From Pseudarthrobacter sp. L1SW (GTDB lineage: Bacteria > Actinomycetota > Actinomycetes > Actinomycetales > Micrococcaceae): a stretch of DNA of 64,000 nt. Location: contig NZ_CP078079.1 of NCBI RefSeq assembly GCF_020809045.1, positions 248,001 to 312,000 of the forward strand, given 5' to 3'. The translations under genes and the position numbers were made by a program. A model generated the notes under the pieces. The model was not told where the DNA came from. It did not search any database and worked only from the letters and a program-made list of their open reading frames with translations. Positions 56,038 to 64,000 of this stretch are shown piece by piece (position 1 is the stretch's first letter; the number at the start of each line of letters is the position of its first letter).

Positions 56038-56879
56038 CGGGAGATGTCGGTGACCAGTTCGCCCACGGCGGCCGGGATGGAGCCGTGGAAGCACTTGGGG
56101 GAGAGCTCGTAGGTGCTGCCGGGGACCGCGGCATGCAGCCGCTCGGCTGTTGCCTTGTAATAGCTGGGGCTCTTGCCGCCCGCCATGAAGTGCGTGTTGG
56201 CCGGCAGCACGCTGAAGTCCCTGGCATGGTCCGCCTCCTTGTAGGCAGCCCGCAGCTCGCCCACCCCGCTGGGCATGACTTCCTGGAACATCCTGTTCAC
56301 CTTGGTGCGGGACAGCACGGCCATCAGCCCGGCAAGGACAGGCTCGGGGATCCGCGCCATGGCCGAGCCCGGTTTGGTGGCCCTCTTCATGTGCGCCAGG
56401 GCGTGCCCCACCTTGCCGTTGTCCACGGCATCCTCGAATCCGTCCAGCCAGCCAGTATCGATGCTGCCGTCGATGTTCACTGCGGCGTCGTACACCGCAA
56501 GCTTGTCCGGCACGTACGCGGTCCCCGTGAACTCCTGGACCGCGTTGAGGGCCACGGATCCGCCCAGGCTGTGGCCCAGGATGTTCCGCGCACCGGTGGC
56601 GTCCAGGACCGTCCGGACATCCTCAATCTCGGTGGCCATGGAGTAGCCGGCCGGCTGTTCCGAGGAGCTGCCTCGCCCGCGGCGGTCATAGACGTCAACG
56701 GCCCACCCCTCGCCGAGGCCCTCGGCCAGGGCCACGGAGAACGGCCGGTAGATCAGGGCGGTGAGGAAGGCCCCGCCGATCAGCAGCACCCGGCGCTCTC
56801 CCGGCGCATCTTCGGTGCCGTAGCTGTACAAAGCCAGCCGGCCGCCGTCGTGCGTTGGAAGTACCTGTTCTTTCACCAC
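56022..56879 (-). CDS. Alpha/beta hydrolase (paralogue of 45559-46395)
   Basis: This 285-residue alpha/beta hydrolase has VDVYDRRGRGSSSEQPAGY, the nucleophile elbow GHSLGGSVAL near residue 103 and a likely catalytic histidine near the end (CFHGSIP). It is homologous over its full length to the 278-residue hydrolase at the other end of the nitrogen module. The substrate is unknown. Its 3' end overlaps the allophanate hydrolase stop. Its start is divergent from lysS, with a 70-base gap. Confidence 0.88.
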   Translation of the reverse strand: MVKEQVLPTHDGGRLALYSYGTEDAPGERRVLLIGGAFLTALIYRPFSVALAEGLGEGWAVDVYDRRGRGSSSEQPAGYSMATEIEDVRTVLDATGARNILGHSLGGSVALNAVQEFTGTAYVPDKLAVYDAAVNIDGSIDTGWLDGFEDAVDNGKVGHALAHMKRATKPGSAMARIPEPVLAGLMAVLSRTKVNRMFQEVMPSGVGELRAAYKEADHARDFSVLPANTHFMAGGKSPSYYKATAERLHAAVPGSTYELSPKCFHGSIPAAVGELVTDISRYFKS

Positions 56880-56949
56880 CCCATCCTAGGCAGGCGCCCC
56901 CAAGGCGCCGCGAAGCCCGGCTGCCCAACTCCCGGTAAACTTGGAAATT

Positions 56950-58482
56950 GTGACTTCCCAAAACACCACCGCGCCCAAGAACGCCCCAGAGCCCCTCGAC
57001 GCCAGCGAGCAGATGCGGATCCGCATGGAGAAGCGCGCCAAACTGATCGAGCGCGGCACCGAGGCGTACCCGGTGGGCGTGGAACGGACGCACTCCCTCG
57101 CCGAAATCCGCGAGAAGTACGCCCACCTTGAGGCGGACGACACCACGGGGGACACCGTGGGCGTCACCGGCCGCGTGGTGTTCGTCCGCAACACCGGCAA
57201 GCTGTGCTTCGCCACCCTCCAGGAAGGCGGCACCGACGGCAAGGGAACCCGGCTCCAGGCCATGCTCAGCCTCGCGAATGTAGGCGAGGAAGCGCTCGCG
57301 GACTGGAAAGCTCTGGTTGACCTGGGCGACCACGTTTTCATCAAGGGCGAGGTCATCTCCTCCCGCCGCGGCGAGCTGTCAGTCATGGCAGAGTCCTGGT
57401 CCATGGCCTCCAAGGCGCTACGTCCCCTGCCGGTGCTGCACGCGGAACTGAATGAGGAGACCCGGGTGCGCCAGCGCTACGTGGACCTCATGGTCCGCGA
57501 TGAAGCCCGCGAAATGGTCTACACCCGCGCGGCCATTACCCGCTCCATCCGCGAAACCCTCTTCCGCCACAGCTACGTGGAGGTGGAGACCCCCATCCTG
57601 AACCTGGTCCACGGCGGCGCCCTGGCCCGCCCGTTCGAGACCCACATGAACGCCTTCGACCAGAAGATGACCCTGCGCATCGCCACCGAGCTGTACCTCA
57701 AGCGTGCCGTTGTGGGCGGCATCGACCGCGTGTACGACATGGGCCGCGTGTTCCGCAACGAGGGCGTGGACTCCACCCACAGCCCCGAGTTCACAACGCT
57801 TGAGTGCTACGAGGCGTGGGCTGACCAGTTTGTGATGGCCGAGCGCATCAAGGAGATCATCCTCGACGCCGCCGACGCCGTGGGTGCCGGACGCACCATC
57901 CAGACGGAAGCGGGGGAGATCAACCTCGACGGCGAGTGGGCATGGCTCGCTGTCTACCCCGGGCTTTCCGACGCCGTCGGCCAGGAAGTCACCCCGGACA
58001 CCCCGCTGGAGGTGCTCCGCGAAATCGCCGAAAAGCACGAGGTCAAGGTGGACCCGAAGTGGGACGCCGAGAAGCTGGCTGTTGAGCTCTTCGGCGAGAT
58101 TGTGGAGCCCACGCTGCTCAACCCCACCTTCGTCTACGACTACCCGCCGTCCGCGCAGCCCCTGGCCCGCCCGCACCGCGAGGACGGCCGCCTGATCGAA
58201 GCCTGGGACCTCATCATCGGCGGTATGGAGCGCGGCACCGCCTTCTCCGAACTGATCGACCCGGTGATCCAGCGCGAACGCCTGACCGAGCAGTCACGGC
58301 ATGCCGCCGCCGGCGACGACGAGGCCATGCAGCTGGACGAGGACTTCCTGCGCGCCCTTGAATACGGTGCTCCTCCGATGGGCGGCATCGGCCTGGGGAT
58401 CGACCGCCTGGTGATGCTCTTCACGGGCGCCGGCATCCGCGAAACCATCCTCTTCCCGCTGCTCAAGCCGGAAGGACACTGA
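56950..58482 (+). CDS. lysS: Lysyl-tRNA synthetase (class II)
   Basis: The enzyme charges tRNA-Lys. The 510-residue protein has an N-terminal OB-fold anticodon-binding domain (about 60-165, VGVTGRVVFVRNTGKLCFATLQ) and a class II catalytic core with motif 2 (RVFRNEGVDSTHSPEFTTLECYEA) and motif 3 (GIGLGIDRLVMLFT). I chose GTG 56950. A TTG nine bases upstream is possible. The order lysS-lsr2-clpC is conserved in actinobacteria. Confidence 0.96.
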   Translation: MTSQNTTAPKNAPEPLDASEQMRIRMEKRAKLIERGTEAYPVGVERTHSLAEIREKYAHLEADDTTGDTVGVTGRVVFVRNTGKLCFATLQEGGTDGKGTRLQAMLSLANVGEEALADWKALVDLGDHVFIKGEVISSRRGELSVMAESWSMASKALRPLPVLHAELNEETRVRQRYVDLMVRDEAREMVYTRAAITRSIRETLFRHSYVEVETPILNLVHGGALARPFETHMNAFDQKMTLRIATELYLKRAVVGGIDRVYDMGRVFRNEGVDSTHSPEFTTLECYEAWADQFVMAERIKEIILDAADAVGAGRTIQTEAGEINLDGEWAWLAVYPGLSDAVGQEVTPDTPLEVLREIAEKHEVKVDPKWDAEKLAVELFGEIVEPTLLNPTFVYDYPPSAQPLARPHREDGRLIEAWDLIIGGMERGTAFSELIDPVIQRERLTEQSRHAAAGDDEAMQLDEDFLRALEYGAPPMGGIGLGIDRLVMLFTGAGIRETILFPLLKPEGH

Positions 58483-58484
58483 CC

Positions 58485-58664
58485 ATGGAATACGTGGCTG
58501 TCCTTCTTCCCTCGGTGGTGGTGGGCCTGCTTTTCTGGTTCGCCATGAAATCGATTTTCAATGCGGACAAAGCCGAGCGGCAGGCGGAAGCCCAAGCCCA
58601 GGCCGAAGCCGAAGCTAAAGCGGCTTCCCCCGTTGACCGGCCGGACCCTGAATCGAATAGATAA
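58485..58664 (+). CDS. Small single-pass membrane protein (59 aa) downstream of lysS
   Basis: The ATG at 58485 starts two bases after the lysS stop, with GGAAGG about 10 bases upstream. It encodes MEYVAVLLPSVVVGLLFWFAM and a polar tail. One transmembrane helix covers about residues 5-21, then an Ala/Glu/Lys-rich helix (about 28-47) of mostly alternating AE pairs. It looks like a tail-facing-cytoplasm membrane microprotein co-transcribed with lysS. No function is known. Confidence 0.8.
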   Translation: MEYVAVLLPSVVVGLLFWFAMKSIFNADKAERQAEAQAQAEAEAKAASPVDRPDPESNR

Positions 58665-58797
58665 ACCCTTGGCTTTTCCCCCCAATATCCCCCGGAACCA
58701 TTTGGCGCTTTGACGCGTTGCCATAAAGAGAGTCATACTTTTAGGGAAACATCCTGCTTTTCTGCACACCGAACCCTTTCCAAAAGGAAGTCTTTTA

Positions 58798-59127
58798 ATG
58801 GCACAGAAAGTAAACATCATCCTCGTTGATGATCTGGATGGGGGATCCGCAGACGAGAATGTGAAGTTTGGCCTTGACGGAACGAACTACGAGATTGATC
58901 TTTCGGCGGCAAACGCCGCTGAGCTTCGGTCTTCGCTGGAACGTTTTGTTGCAGCCGCACGGAAAACTTCCGGTGGCCGCCCGGTCCGGGCCAAAGCGGC
59001 ATCGGGGGGACGCAGCCACGACTCTGCAGCGATTAGGCAATGGGCCCGCGAAAACGGCTACACGGTCAACAGCCGCGGCCGAATTCAGGCCGAAATCCAG
59101 GAAGCCTACCAAAAGGCAAATTCCTAG
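58798..59127 (+). CDS. lsr2: Nucleoid-associated protein Lsr2
   Basis: Lsr2 is the actinobacterial H-NS-like protein that binds AT-rich DNA and silences horizontally acquired genes. The 109-residue product has the N-terminal oligomerisation domain (about 1-60, VNIILVDDLDGGSADE, YEIDLSAANAAELR). The C-terminal DNA-binding domain has the AT-hook-like SRGRIQAEI near residue 97. AAAAGGAAG lies seven bases before the ATG, in a leader that is locally AT-rich compared with the window. A terminator follows. Confidence 0.97.
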   Translation: MAQKVNIILVDDLDGGSADENVKFGLDGTNYEIDLSAANAAELRSSLERFVAAARKTSGGRPVRAKAASGGRSHDSAAIRQWARENGYTVNSRGRIQAEIQEAYQKANS

Positions 59128-59146
59128 TTCCGGCGCCTAACGGTCA

Positions 59147-59761
59147 TTAGGTCCTGCTTCCCATGCCGGGAGGCAGGGCCTTTTTCCTGCGCAGGAAACT
59201 TGCCGCGGCAAGCTGCTCGGCGACATAGAACACAAACGGCGGGATGTCCCCGGTTTTTGCCAGGACCGTCCCGGCCCCCAGCGCCGCCAGGCCGACGGCG
59301 GCCGCTTCCTTTTCCCTGTCCGGCAGGCTCGCCAGGGCGCCGGACAGTGAGCCGACGGCCAGCACATGCAGCCACGCATAGCTGAGGAACGGCCACCCCG
59401 GGAGCCGGCGCGCCGCAAAGCGCTCCGGGTCGGAGGCACGCAAGGCCAGCTGGGAAACAAACAAGGGCGCCCCCGCGGCAAGGGCGACGGCGGCTGTGCC
59501 CACCAGCGTCCTGGCCCGGCCGGCCGGGAGTGCCAGGGCAAGGCGTGCGAACGCGGCAGGCATGGCCGCGGTGCCCGCCGCGGCGACGTGCTGCCCCGCG
59601 ACCCAGGAGCGCCGTCCCTTGAGCAGCATCGCGAGGCGCCGGGCGGGATCCGGCTCAAGATAGACGCCGGACACCGGACTGATGCCTGCAAGCCACACAA
59701 CCCCGGCCGCCACGGCAACTTCCGCCGGACGCCGCACGCGTTTCGGATCCACCTGGAACAT
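59147..59761 (-). CDS. Predicted membrane protein of unknown function (204 aa)
   Basis: Several hydrophobic segments are visible (about residues 15-33, 52-75, 85-105 and 120-145), and the segments between them are basic. I recognise no motif. It lies on the minus strand between lsr2 and clpC. The lsr2 terminator overlaps its last codons. The ATG ending at 59761 starts MFQVDPKRVRRPAE. The overlap is unusual and means transcripts of both genes share the hairpin region. Confidence 0.7.
   Translation of the reverse strand: MFQVDPKRVRRPAEVAVAAGVVWLAGISPVSGVYLEPDPARRLAMLLKGRRSWVAGQHVAAAGTAAMPAAFARLALALPAGRARTLVGTAAVALAAGAPLFVSQLALRASDPERFAARRLPGWPFLSYAWLHVLAVGSLSGALASLPDREKEAAAVGLAALGAGTVLAKTGDIPPFVFYVAEQLAAASFLRRKKALPPGMGSRT
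59150..59185 (+). terminator. Terminator of lsr2
   Basis: Arms 59150-59162 and 59168-59180 form a 13-bp stem with two G-U pairs and a five-base loop, followed by TTTTT at 59181-59185. It begins 22 bases after the lsr2 stop and overlaps the 3' end of the minus-strand membrane-protein gene. Confidence 0.88.
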
Positions 59762-59891
59762 GTCCTTGCCTCCCTAGACCCCTTTCAAGGTTATTCCCAA
59801 ACTGCCCCGGTTTCCCCTGTGGCGAACACGCTCCACAACCAGGGGCCAGCCACGTAGCATCAAAGTACGTCGTAGCTAGGAGTGTGGCGAA

Positions 59892-62384
59892 ATGTTTGAG
59901 CGATTTACGGACCGTGCCCGTCGCGTAGTTGTGCTTGCCCAAGAAGAGGCACGCATGCTGAACCACAATTACATCGGTACCGAACACATCCTCTTGGGTC
60001 TGATCCATGAGGGTGAGGGTGTTGCCGCCAAAGCTCTTGAGTCCTTGAGCATTTCGCTCGACGGCGTTCGCGAGCAGGTGCAGGAGATTATCGGACAGGG
60101 CCAGCAGGCGCCGTCCGGCCACATCCCCTTCACGCCCCGTGCCAAGAAGGTGCTGGAGCTCTCGCTGCGCGAAGCCCTCCAGCTGGGCCACAACTACATC
60201 GGCACGGAGCACATCCTGCTGGGCCTCATCCGCGAGGGTGAGGGTGTTGCCGCCCAGGTGCTGGTCAAGCTCGGCGCCGACCTGAACCGGGTCCGCCAGC
60301 AGGTCATCCAGCTCCTGTCGGGCTACCAGGGCAAGGAGACCACCGGCGCTGGCGTCGGCTCCGGGCAGCCCGAGGGCACCCCCGCCGGGTCCGTGGTCCT
60401 GGACCAGTTCGGCCGCAACCTGACCCAGGCTGCGCGCGAGAACAAACTGGACCCCGTCATCGGGCGCGAGCAGGAGATGGAACGCGTCATGCAGGTCCTC
60501 TCCCGCCGTACCAAGAACAACCCCGTCCTGATCGGTGAGCCGGGTGTCGGCAAGACCGCCGTCGTCGAGGGCCTTGCCCAGGCGATTGTCCGCGGCGACG
60601 TCCCGGAGACCATCAAGGACAAGCAGCTCTACACCCTGGACCTCGGGTCCCTGGTGGCCGGCTCGCGTTACCGCGGTGACTTCGAAGAGCGCCTGAAGAA
60701 GGTCCTCAAGGAGATCCGCACCCGCGGCGACATCATCCTCTTCATTGACGAAATCCACACCCTCGTGGGTGCGGGTGCCGCTGAAGGAGCCATCGACGCT
60801 GCCTCGATCCTGAAGCCCATGCTGGCCCGCGGCGAGCTGCAGACCATCGGTGCAACCACGCTGGATGAGTACCGCAAGCACATCGAAAAGGACGCCGCGC
60901 TGGAGCGCCGCTTCCAGCCGATCCAGGTCAAGGAACCCTCCGTGGCGCACGCCATCGAGATCCTCAAGGGCCTGCGTGACCGCTACGAGGCACACCACCG
61001 CGTCACCATTACCGACGGTGCCCTGGCCTCTGCCGCCAGCCTCGCCGAGCGCTACATCTCGGACCGCTTCCTGCCGGACAAGGCGATCGACCTGATCGAC
61101 GAAGCCGGTGCCCGGCTGCGCATCCGCCGCATGACCGCTCCGCCGGAGCTCAAGGCCATGGACGAGCGCATCGCCAAGCTGAAGATGGAAAAGGAGTCCG
61201 CGATCGACGCGCAGGACTTCGAAGGTGCTGCTGCGCTCCGCGACAAGGAGCAGAAGATGATTTCCGAGCGCTCGGAGAAGGAGCGCCACTGGAAGTCCGG
61301 CGGCATGGACGACATCTCCGAGGTTGATGAGGATCTCATCGCCGAGGTGCTGGCGAACTCCACCGGCATCCCCGTTTTCAAGCTGACCGAGGAAGAGTCC
61401 TCGCGCCTGCTGAAGATGGAAGACGAACTGCACAAGCGCGTGGTGGGCCAGAACGAGGCCATCAAGGCACTCTCCCAGGCCATCCGCCGTACCCGTGCAG
61501 GGCTCAAGGACCCCAAGCGTCCCGGCGGCTCGTTCATCTTCGCCGGCCCCACCGGCGTCGGCAAGACTGAACTGGCCAAGGCACTCGCGGAGTTCCTGTT
61601 CGGTGAAGAGGACGCCCTCATCACGCTGGACATGTCCGAGTACTCCGAGAAGCACACCGTTTCCCGGCTCTTCGGTGCCCCTCCGGGCTACGTCGGCTAC
61701 GAGGAAGGCGGCCAGTTGACCGAGAAGGTCCGGCGCCGTCCGTTCTCCGTGGTGCTGTTCGACGAAGTGGAAAAGGCCCACGCGGACCTCTTCAATTCGC
61801 TGCTGCAGATCCTGGAAGACGGCCGCCTGACCGACTCCCAGGGCCGCGTGGTGGACTTCAAGAACACCGTGATCATCATGACCACCAACCTGGGTACCCG
61901 GGACATCTCCAAGAGCGTCGCCACCGGCTTCCAGTCCGGCACAGACACGCAGACCGGCTACAACCGCATGCGTGCCCGTGTCACGGAGGAGCTCAAGCAG
62001 CACTTCCGCCCGGAGTTCCTGAACCGTGTGGATGACGTTGTGGTGTTCCCGCAGCTCACCCAGGACGAGATCATCGAGATCGTGGACCTGTTCGTCACCC
62101 GGCTGGAGAAGCGCCTCAAGGACAAGGACATGGGCATCGAGCTCACCAAGGCCGCCAAGGTGCTCCTCGCAACCCGCGGCTACGATCCCGCCATGGGTGC
62201 CCGGCCGCTGCGCCGCACCATCCAGCGCGAGATCGAGGACCAGCTCTCCGAGAAGATCCTGTTCGGCGAGATCCACCCCGGCGACATCGTCGTTGTGGAC
62301 GTGGAAGGCGACGGCGACGACGCGAAGTTCACCTTCGCCGGCAATGCCAAGCCCCGCATCCCGGAAATCGCCCCGAGCGTCTAA
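59892..62384 (+). CDS. clpC: ATP-dependent Clp protease ATPase subunit ClpC
   Basis: ClpC unfolds proteins for the ClpP peptidase. The 830-residue protein has two Clp N-terminal repeats (about 1-150, [13 protein letters not shown] seen twice). AAA domain 1 has Walker A GEPGVGKT near residue 215, and AAA domain 2 has [14 protein letters not shown] near 552. A UVR/M-domain-type coiled segment lies between them ([23 protein letters not shown], near 430). It is typical of actinobacterial ClpC1. I saw no ClgR-type box with correct polarity upstream. A stem-loop terminator follows. Confidence 0.97.
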   Translation: MFERFTDRARRVVVLAQEEARMLNHNYIGTEHILLGLIHEGEGVAAKALESLSISLDGVREQVQEIIGQGQQAPSGHIPFTPRAKKVLELSLREALQLGHNYIGTEHILLGLIREGEGVAAQVLVKLGADLNRVRQQVIQLLSGYQGKETTGAGVGSGQPEGTPAGSVVLDQFGRNLTQAARENKLDPVIGREQEMERVMQVLSRRTKNNPVLIGEPGVGKTAVVEGLAQAIVRGDVPETIKDKQLYTLDLGSLVAGSRYRGDFEERLKKVLKEIRTRGDIILFIDEIHTLVGAGAAEGAIDAASILKPMLARGELQTIGATTLDEYRKHIEKDAALERRFQPIQVKEPSVAHAIEILKGLRDRYEAHHRVTITDGALASAASLAERYISDRFLPDKAIDLIDEAGARLRIRRMTAPPELKAMDERIAKLKMEKESAIDAQDFEGAAALRDKEQKMISERSEKERHWKSGGMDDISEVDEDLIAEVLANSTGIPVFKLTEEESSRLLKMEDELHKRVVGQNEAIKALSQAIRRTRAGLKDPKRPGGSFIFAGPTGVGKTELAKALAEFLFGEEDALITLDMSEYSEKHTVSRLFGAPPGYVGYEEGGQLTEKVRRRPFSVVLFDEVEKAHADLFNSLLQILEDGRLTDSQGRVVDFKNTVIIMTTNLGTRDISKSVATGFQSGTDTQTGYNRMRARVTEELKQHFRPEFLNRVDDVVVFPQLTQDEIIEIVDLFVTRLEKRLKDKDMGIELTKAAKVLLATRGYDPAMGARPLRRTIQREIEDQLSEKILFGEIHPGDIVVVDVEGDGDDAKFTFAGNAKPRIPEIAPSV

Positions 62385-62390
62385 GCACCA

Positions 62391-62437
62391 AAAGCGAAGG
62401 CCCCGCCAGCTCCACGAGCAGGCGGGGCTTTCGCTTT
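62391..62437 (+). terminator. Terminator of clpC
   Basis: Arms 62391-62407 and 62421-62437 form a 17-bp stem with one G-U pair around a 13-base loop. The stem is closed by AAAGCGAA/TTTCGCTTT, so it may also act in the opposite direction. It starts seven bases after the clpC stop. Confidence 0.88.
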
Positions 62438-62536
62438 GCCCTCAGTCCCGTCAAGTGTTGGCATCCGGCGGTCACCCGTGGCTGAGGTCTCTGCCGCGGT
62501 TCTGCCCGGTGCCGGCCATCAGAGATTTCCCGGCGC

Positions 62537-62661
62537 CTGCTCCTTCGTCGCTTTGACGGCGCCTACATAAATCCCTGATGCCCGGCACCTCGTGCGCGGC
62601 GGCACTTAGCGCAGGCGCCGGGGTCATTTGTGTAGATTGCGTCAAAGCGACGAAGGAGCAG
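62537..62661. repeat. Inverted repeat with 22-base perfect outer arms
   Basis: A 22-base perfect inverted repeat (62537-62558 with 62640-62661) is followed inward by five unmatched bases and then a second matching block (TACATAAAT at 62564-62572, ATTTGTGTA at 62626-62634, eight of nine pairing). The spacer is about 50 bases. Both arms can be read outward as VKATKEQ, so this could be a duplicated coding fragment, a palindromic mobile element or a regulatory structure. Confidence 0.8.
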
Positions 62662-62814
62662 CAAGCGGCAAATGGCGCCGGTGGCGGCGCAACCCAGCCA
62701 GACGCCGCTCAGGGGAGCATCGTTAAGGGTGGCCGGGTGCGGTCGAGGGGAGCTTGGTGGATGTCGCCGCCGCTTATTTTGTGATGTGGGACACGGTCCG
62801 GTTGAATCGGGGGC

Positions 62815-64000
62815 ATGGCTAACTTGGAACCGGCGATCCCGGATGAGCAACCTTTGACCCCTTTTCATGACCTGGACCATTACCTGTCCATTCCGCGGGT
62901 AAGCGGACTGGCCCTGAGCCCGGACGGCACCCGCCTGGTCACTACCGTGGCCACCCTCAACGGCAAGGGCACTGAATTCGGCACGGCCCTGTGGGAGTTG
63001 GATCCCGCGGGGCAAAAGCACGCCCGGCGGATCACCCGCAGCGCCAAGGGTGAGGCCGGGGCTGCGTTCGCTGCCAACGGGGACGTCTACTTCACGTCCG
63101 CGCGGCCGGACCCGGACAGCCCCGAGGAGGAGCCCGTCAAGGCGCTCTGGCTGCTGCCGGCGGACGGCGGCGAAGCCCGCGTGGTGTTGAACCGCCCCGG
63201 CGGAGTGGGCGCCGTGCTGACGGCCAGGAATGCGGATGCCGCCTTCGTTACGGCGGAGGTGCTGGCCGGTTCCGCCGACGAGGAGGAGGACGCCGAGCGC
63301 CGCAAGTCGCGGAAGGACCGCAAGGTCTCGGCCATCCTGCACAGCGAATATCCGGTCCGGTACTGGGACGCGGACCTGGGGCCGGGCCAGCCGCGGATCT
63401 TCGCCGTCGAGCCCGGTAAGGAACAGGACGGCGGCAAGCCGGCGACGGTGGATGCCACGGCGCCGCTGGTCCTCCGAAACCTCACGCCGGACGCCGGACC
63501 CAGGCTGCGGGAGGCGGAAAGCGTGGTCAGCCCCGACGGCAAGACCATCTACACGAGCTACACCAAGCCGCTGGCCAAGGCTGACAGCCGTTCCATCCTG
63601 GTGGCTGTGGACGTGGCCTCCGGCAGCATGAAGGTGCTTCTGGACGAGGAAGGCACGAGCTACTTCCCGGGTCCCGTCAGCCCCGACGGCACCACGCTGG
63701 CAGTGGTCAGCGAAACCGACACCACGCCGCAGGAGGCCCCGCAGGTCAAGCTCCATCTGCTGGACGTAGCAGGGCAAGGCGGAGATGCCCCTGGCGGGCT
63801 GGTGCCGCTCGCCCACGGCTGGGACCGGTGGCCCAAGCCCGCTGCCTGGCTTCCGGACGGGTCCGCCCTCCTGGTCACCGCGGACGACGACGGCGCGTCG
63901 CCGGTTTTCCGGATCAGCGTCCCCGCCGCCGCGGCTGAAGTAAGTGTCACCCGGGTGACCCAGGACGCTGCGGCATACTCCGACGTCGTGGTTTCACCGG
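62815..64000 (+). CDS. S9-family peptidase (prolyl oligopeptidase/acylaminoacyl peptidase-like), 5' part
   Basis: The ATG at 62815 follows a GGGGG run. The frame continues to the window edge, giving 395 residues of the N-terminal part. This region is a beta-propeller with repeated SPDG motifs (LALSPDGTRL near 38, VVSPDGKTIY, PVSPDGTTLAVVS) and WLPDGSALLVT, typical of the propeller domain in front of an alpha/beta hydrolase catalytic domain. The catalytic part lies beyond the edge. The acidic linker around residues 155-170 (ADEEEDAERRK) is common in the family. No signal peptide is present. Confidence 0.88.
   Translation, partial: MANLEPAIPDEQPLTPFHDLDHYLSIPRVSGLALSPDGTRLVTTVATLNGKGTEFGTALWELDPAGQKHARRITRSAKGEAGAAFAANGDVYFTSARPDPDSPEEEPVKALWLLPADGGEARVVLNRPGGVGAVLTARNADAAFVTAEVLAGSADEEEDAERRKSRKDRKVSAILHSEYPVRYWDADLGPGQPRIFAVEPGKEQDGGKPATVDATAPLVLRNLTPDAGPRLREAESVVSPDGKTIYTSYTKPLAKADSRSILVAVDVASGSMKVLLDEEGTSYFPGPVSPDGTTLAVVSETDTTPQEAPQVKLHLLDVAGQGGDAPGGLVPLAHGWDRWPKPAAWLPDGSALLVTADDDGASPVFRISVPAAAAEVSVTRVTQDAAAYSDVVVSP

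Larger units (their letters stand above)
62385..62814. other. Intergenic region between clpC and the S9 peptidase
   Basis: This 430-base stretch contains the clpC terminator (62391-62437) and the large inverted repeat (62537-62661). A 68-codon plus-strand frame starting at 62578 (MPGTSCAAALSAG) includes the right arm. I do not support it as a gene because it has no ribosome-binding site or family resemblance. I see nothing else in this region. Confidence 0.6.

Noticed and set aside
59814..59847. Regulatory box upstream of clpC
   Set aside because: There is an imperfect hairpin (CCCCTGTGG with a bulged partner), but the GCG/CGC polarity is opposite to known ClgR boxes and no CtsR or HrcA site is visible.
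59655..62276. Long open frame on the minus strand across clpC (873 codons)
   Set aside because: It lies exactly opposite clpC and reads as low-complexity Leu/Val/Asp-rich text without motifs, the usual mirror of a GC-rich gene. clpC is certain.
62578..62784. Plus-strand 68-codon frame starting MPGTSCAAALSAG
   Set aside because: It lacks a ribosome-binding site, overlaps the inverted repeat and has no recognised family. It is kept only as part of the repeat finding.

Overview
This window is chromosomal DNA from a high-GC actinobacterium. The gene content, codon bias and order point to the Micrococcaceae, most likely Arthrobacter or Pseudarthrobacter. The placement rests on lsr2, clpC and lysS together, the folate/pantothenate operon behind ftsH, ANTAR regulators, abundant GTG starts and several small proteins I associate with Arthrobacter. 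I could run no database search. I see no tRNA, rRNA, CRISPR array, insertion sequence or prophage.

Bases 1-20000 hold mostly single genes and short operons. On the left are three small minus-strand proteins and an amidase. They are followed by a rhodanese with prephenate dehydratase (pheA), a diacylglycerol-kinase-like enzyme, seryl-tRNA synthetase (serS), a HAD phosphatase and a phosphoglycerate-mutase-like phosphatase. Between serS and the HAD gene sits an orphan AbiEi-type gene bracketed by two direct copies of a 53-bp palindromic repeat. Next come a large HPII-type catalase divergent from phosphoketolase, a DUF429 protein, a carboxylesterase, inorganic pyrophosphatase and a PBP4-type D,D-carboxypeptidase.

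Bases 20000-33300 are a housekeeping block read left to right: secreted protein, DUF2342 metalloprotease-like protein, tilS, hpt, ftsH, folE, folP, folB, folK, DUF3180, two bacterial PH-domain membrane proteins, a DUF2520 oxidoreductase and panC. The order matches the mycobacterial ppa-dacB-tilS-hpt-ftsH-fol-panC-lysS-lsr2-clpC neighbourhood. Here, however, about 23.6 kb of accessory genes (33307-56949) separates panC from lysS.

The accessory block has three modules. The first is two GAF-ANTAR regulators flanked by two related small proteins. The second is a sugar module: LacI regulator, GH13 glucosidase, binding protein and two permeases, with two LacI-type operators in its divergent promoter region. 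The third is a nitrogen module: TetR regulator, amino-acid-type permease, two DUF1989 proteins, a biotin-dependent urea/guanidine carboxylase and allophanate hydrolase. The nitrogen module is usually annotated for urea, but the DUF1989 pair makes guanidine breakdown the better reading. Two paralogous alpha/beta hydrolases bracket it.

Bases 56950-64000 return to the conserved backbone: lysS, a 59-residue membrane protein, lsr2, a small membrane protein on the other strand, clpC, an intergenic inverted repeat and the start of an S9-family peptidase that runs off the right edge.
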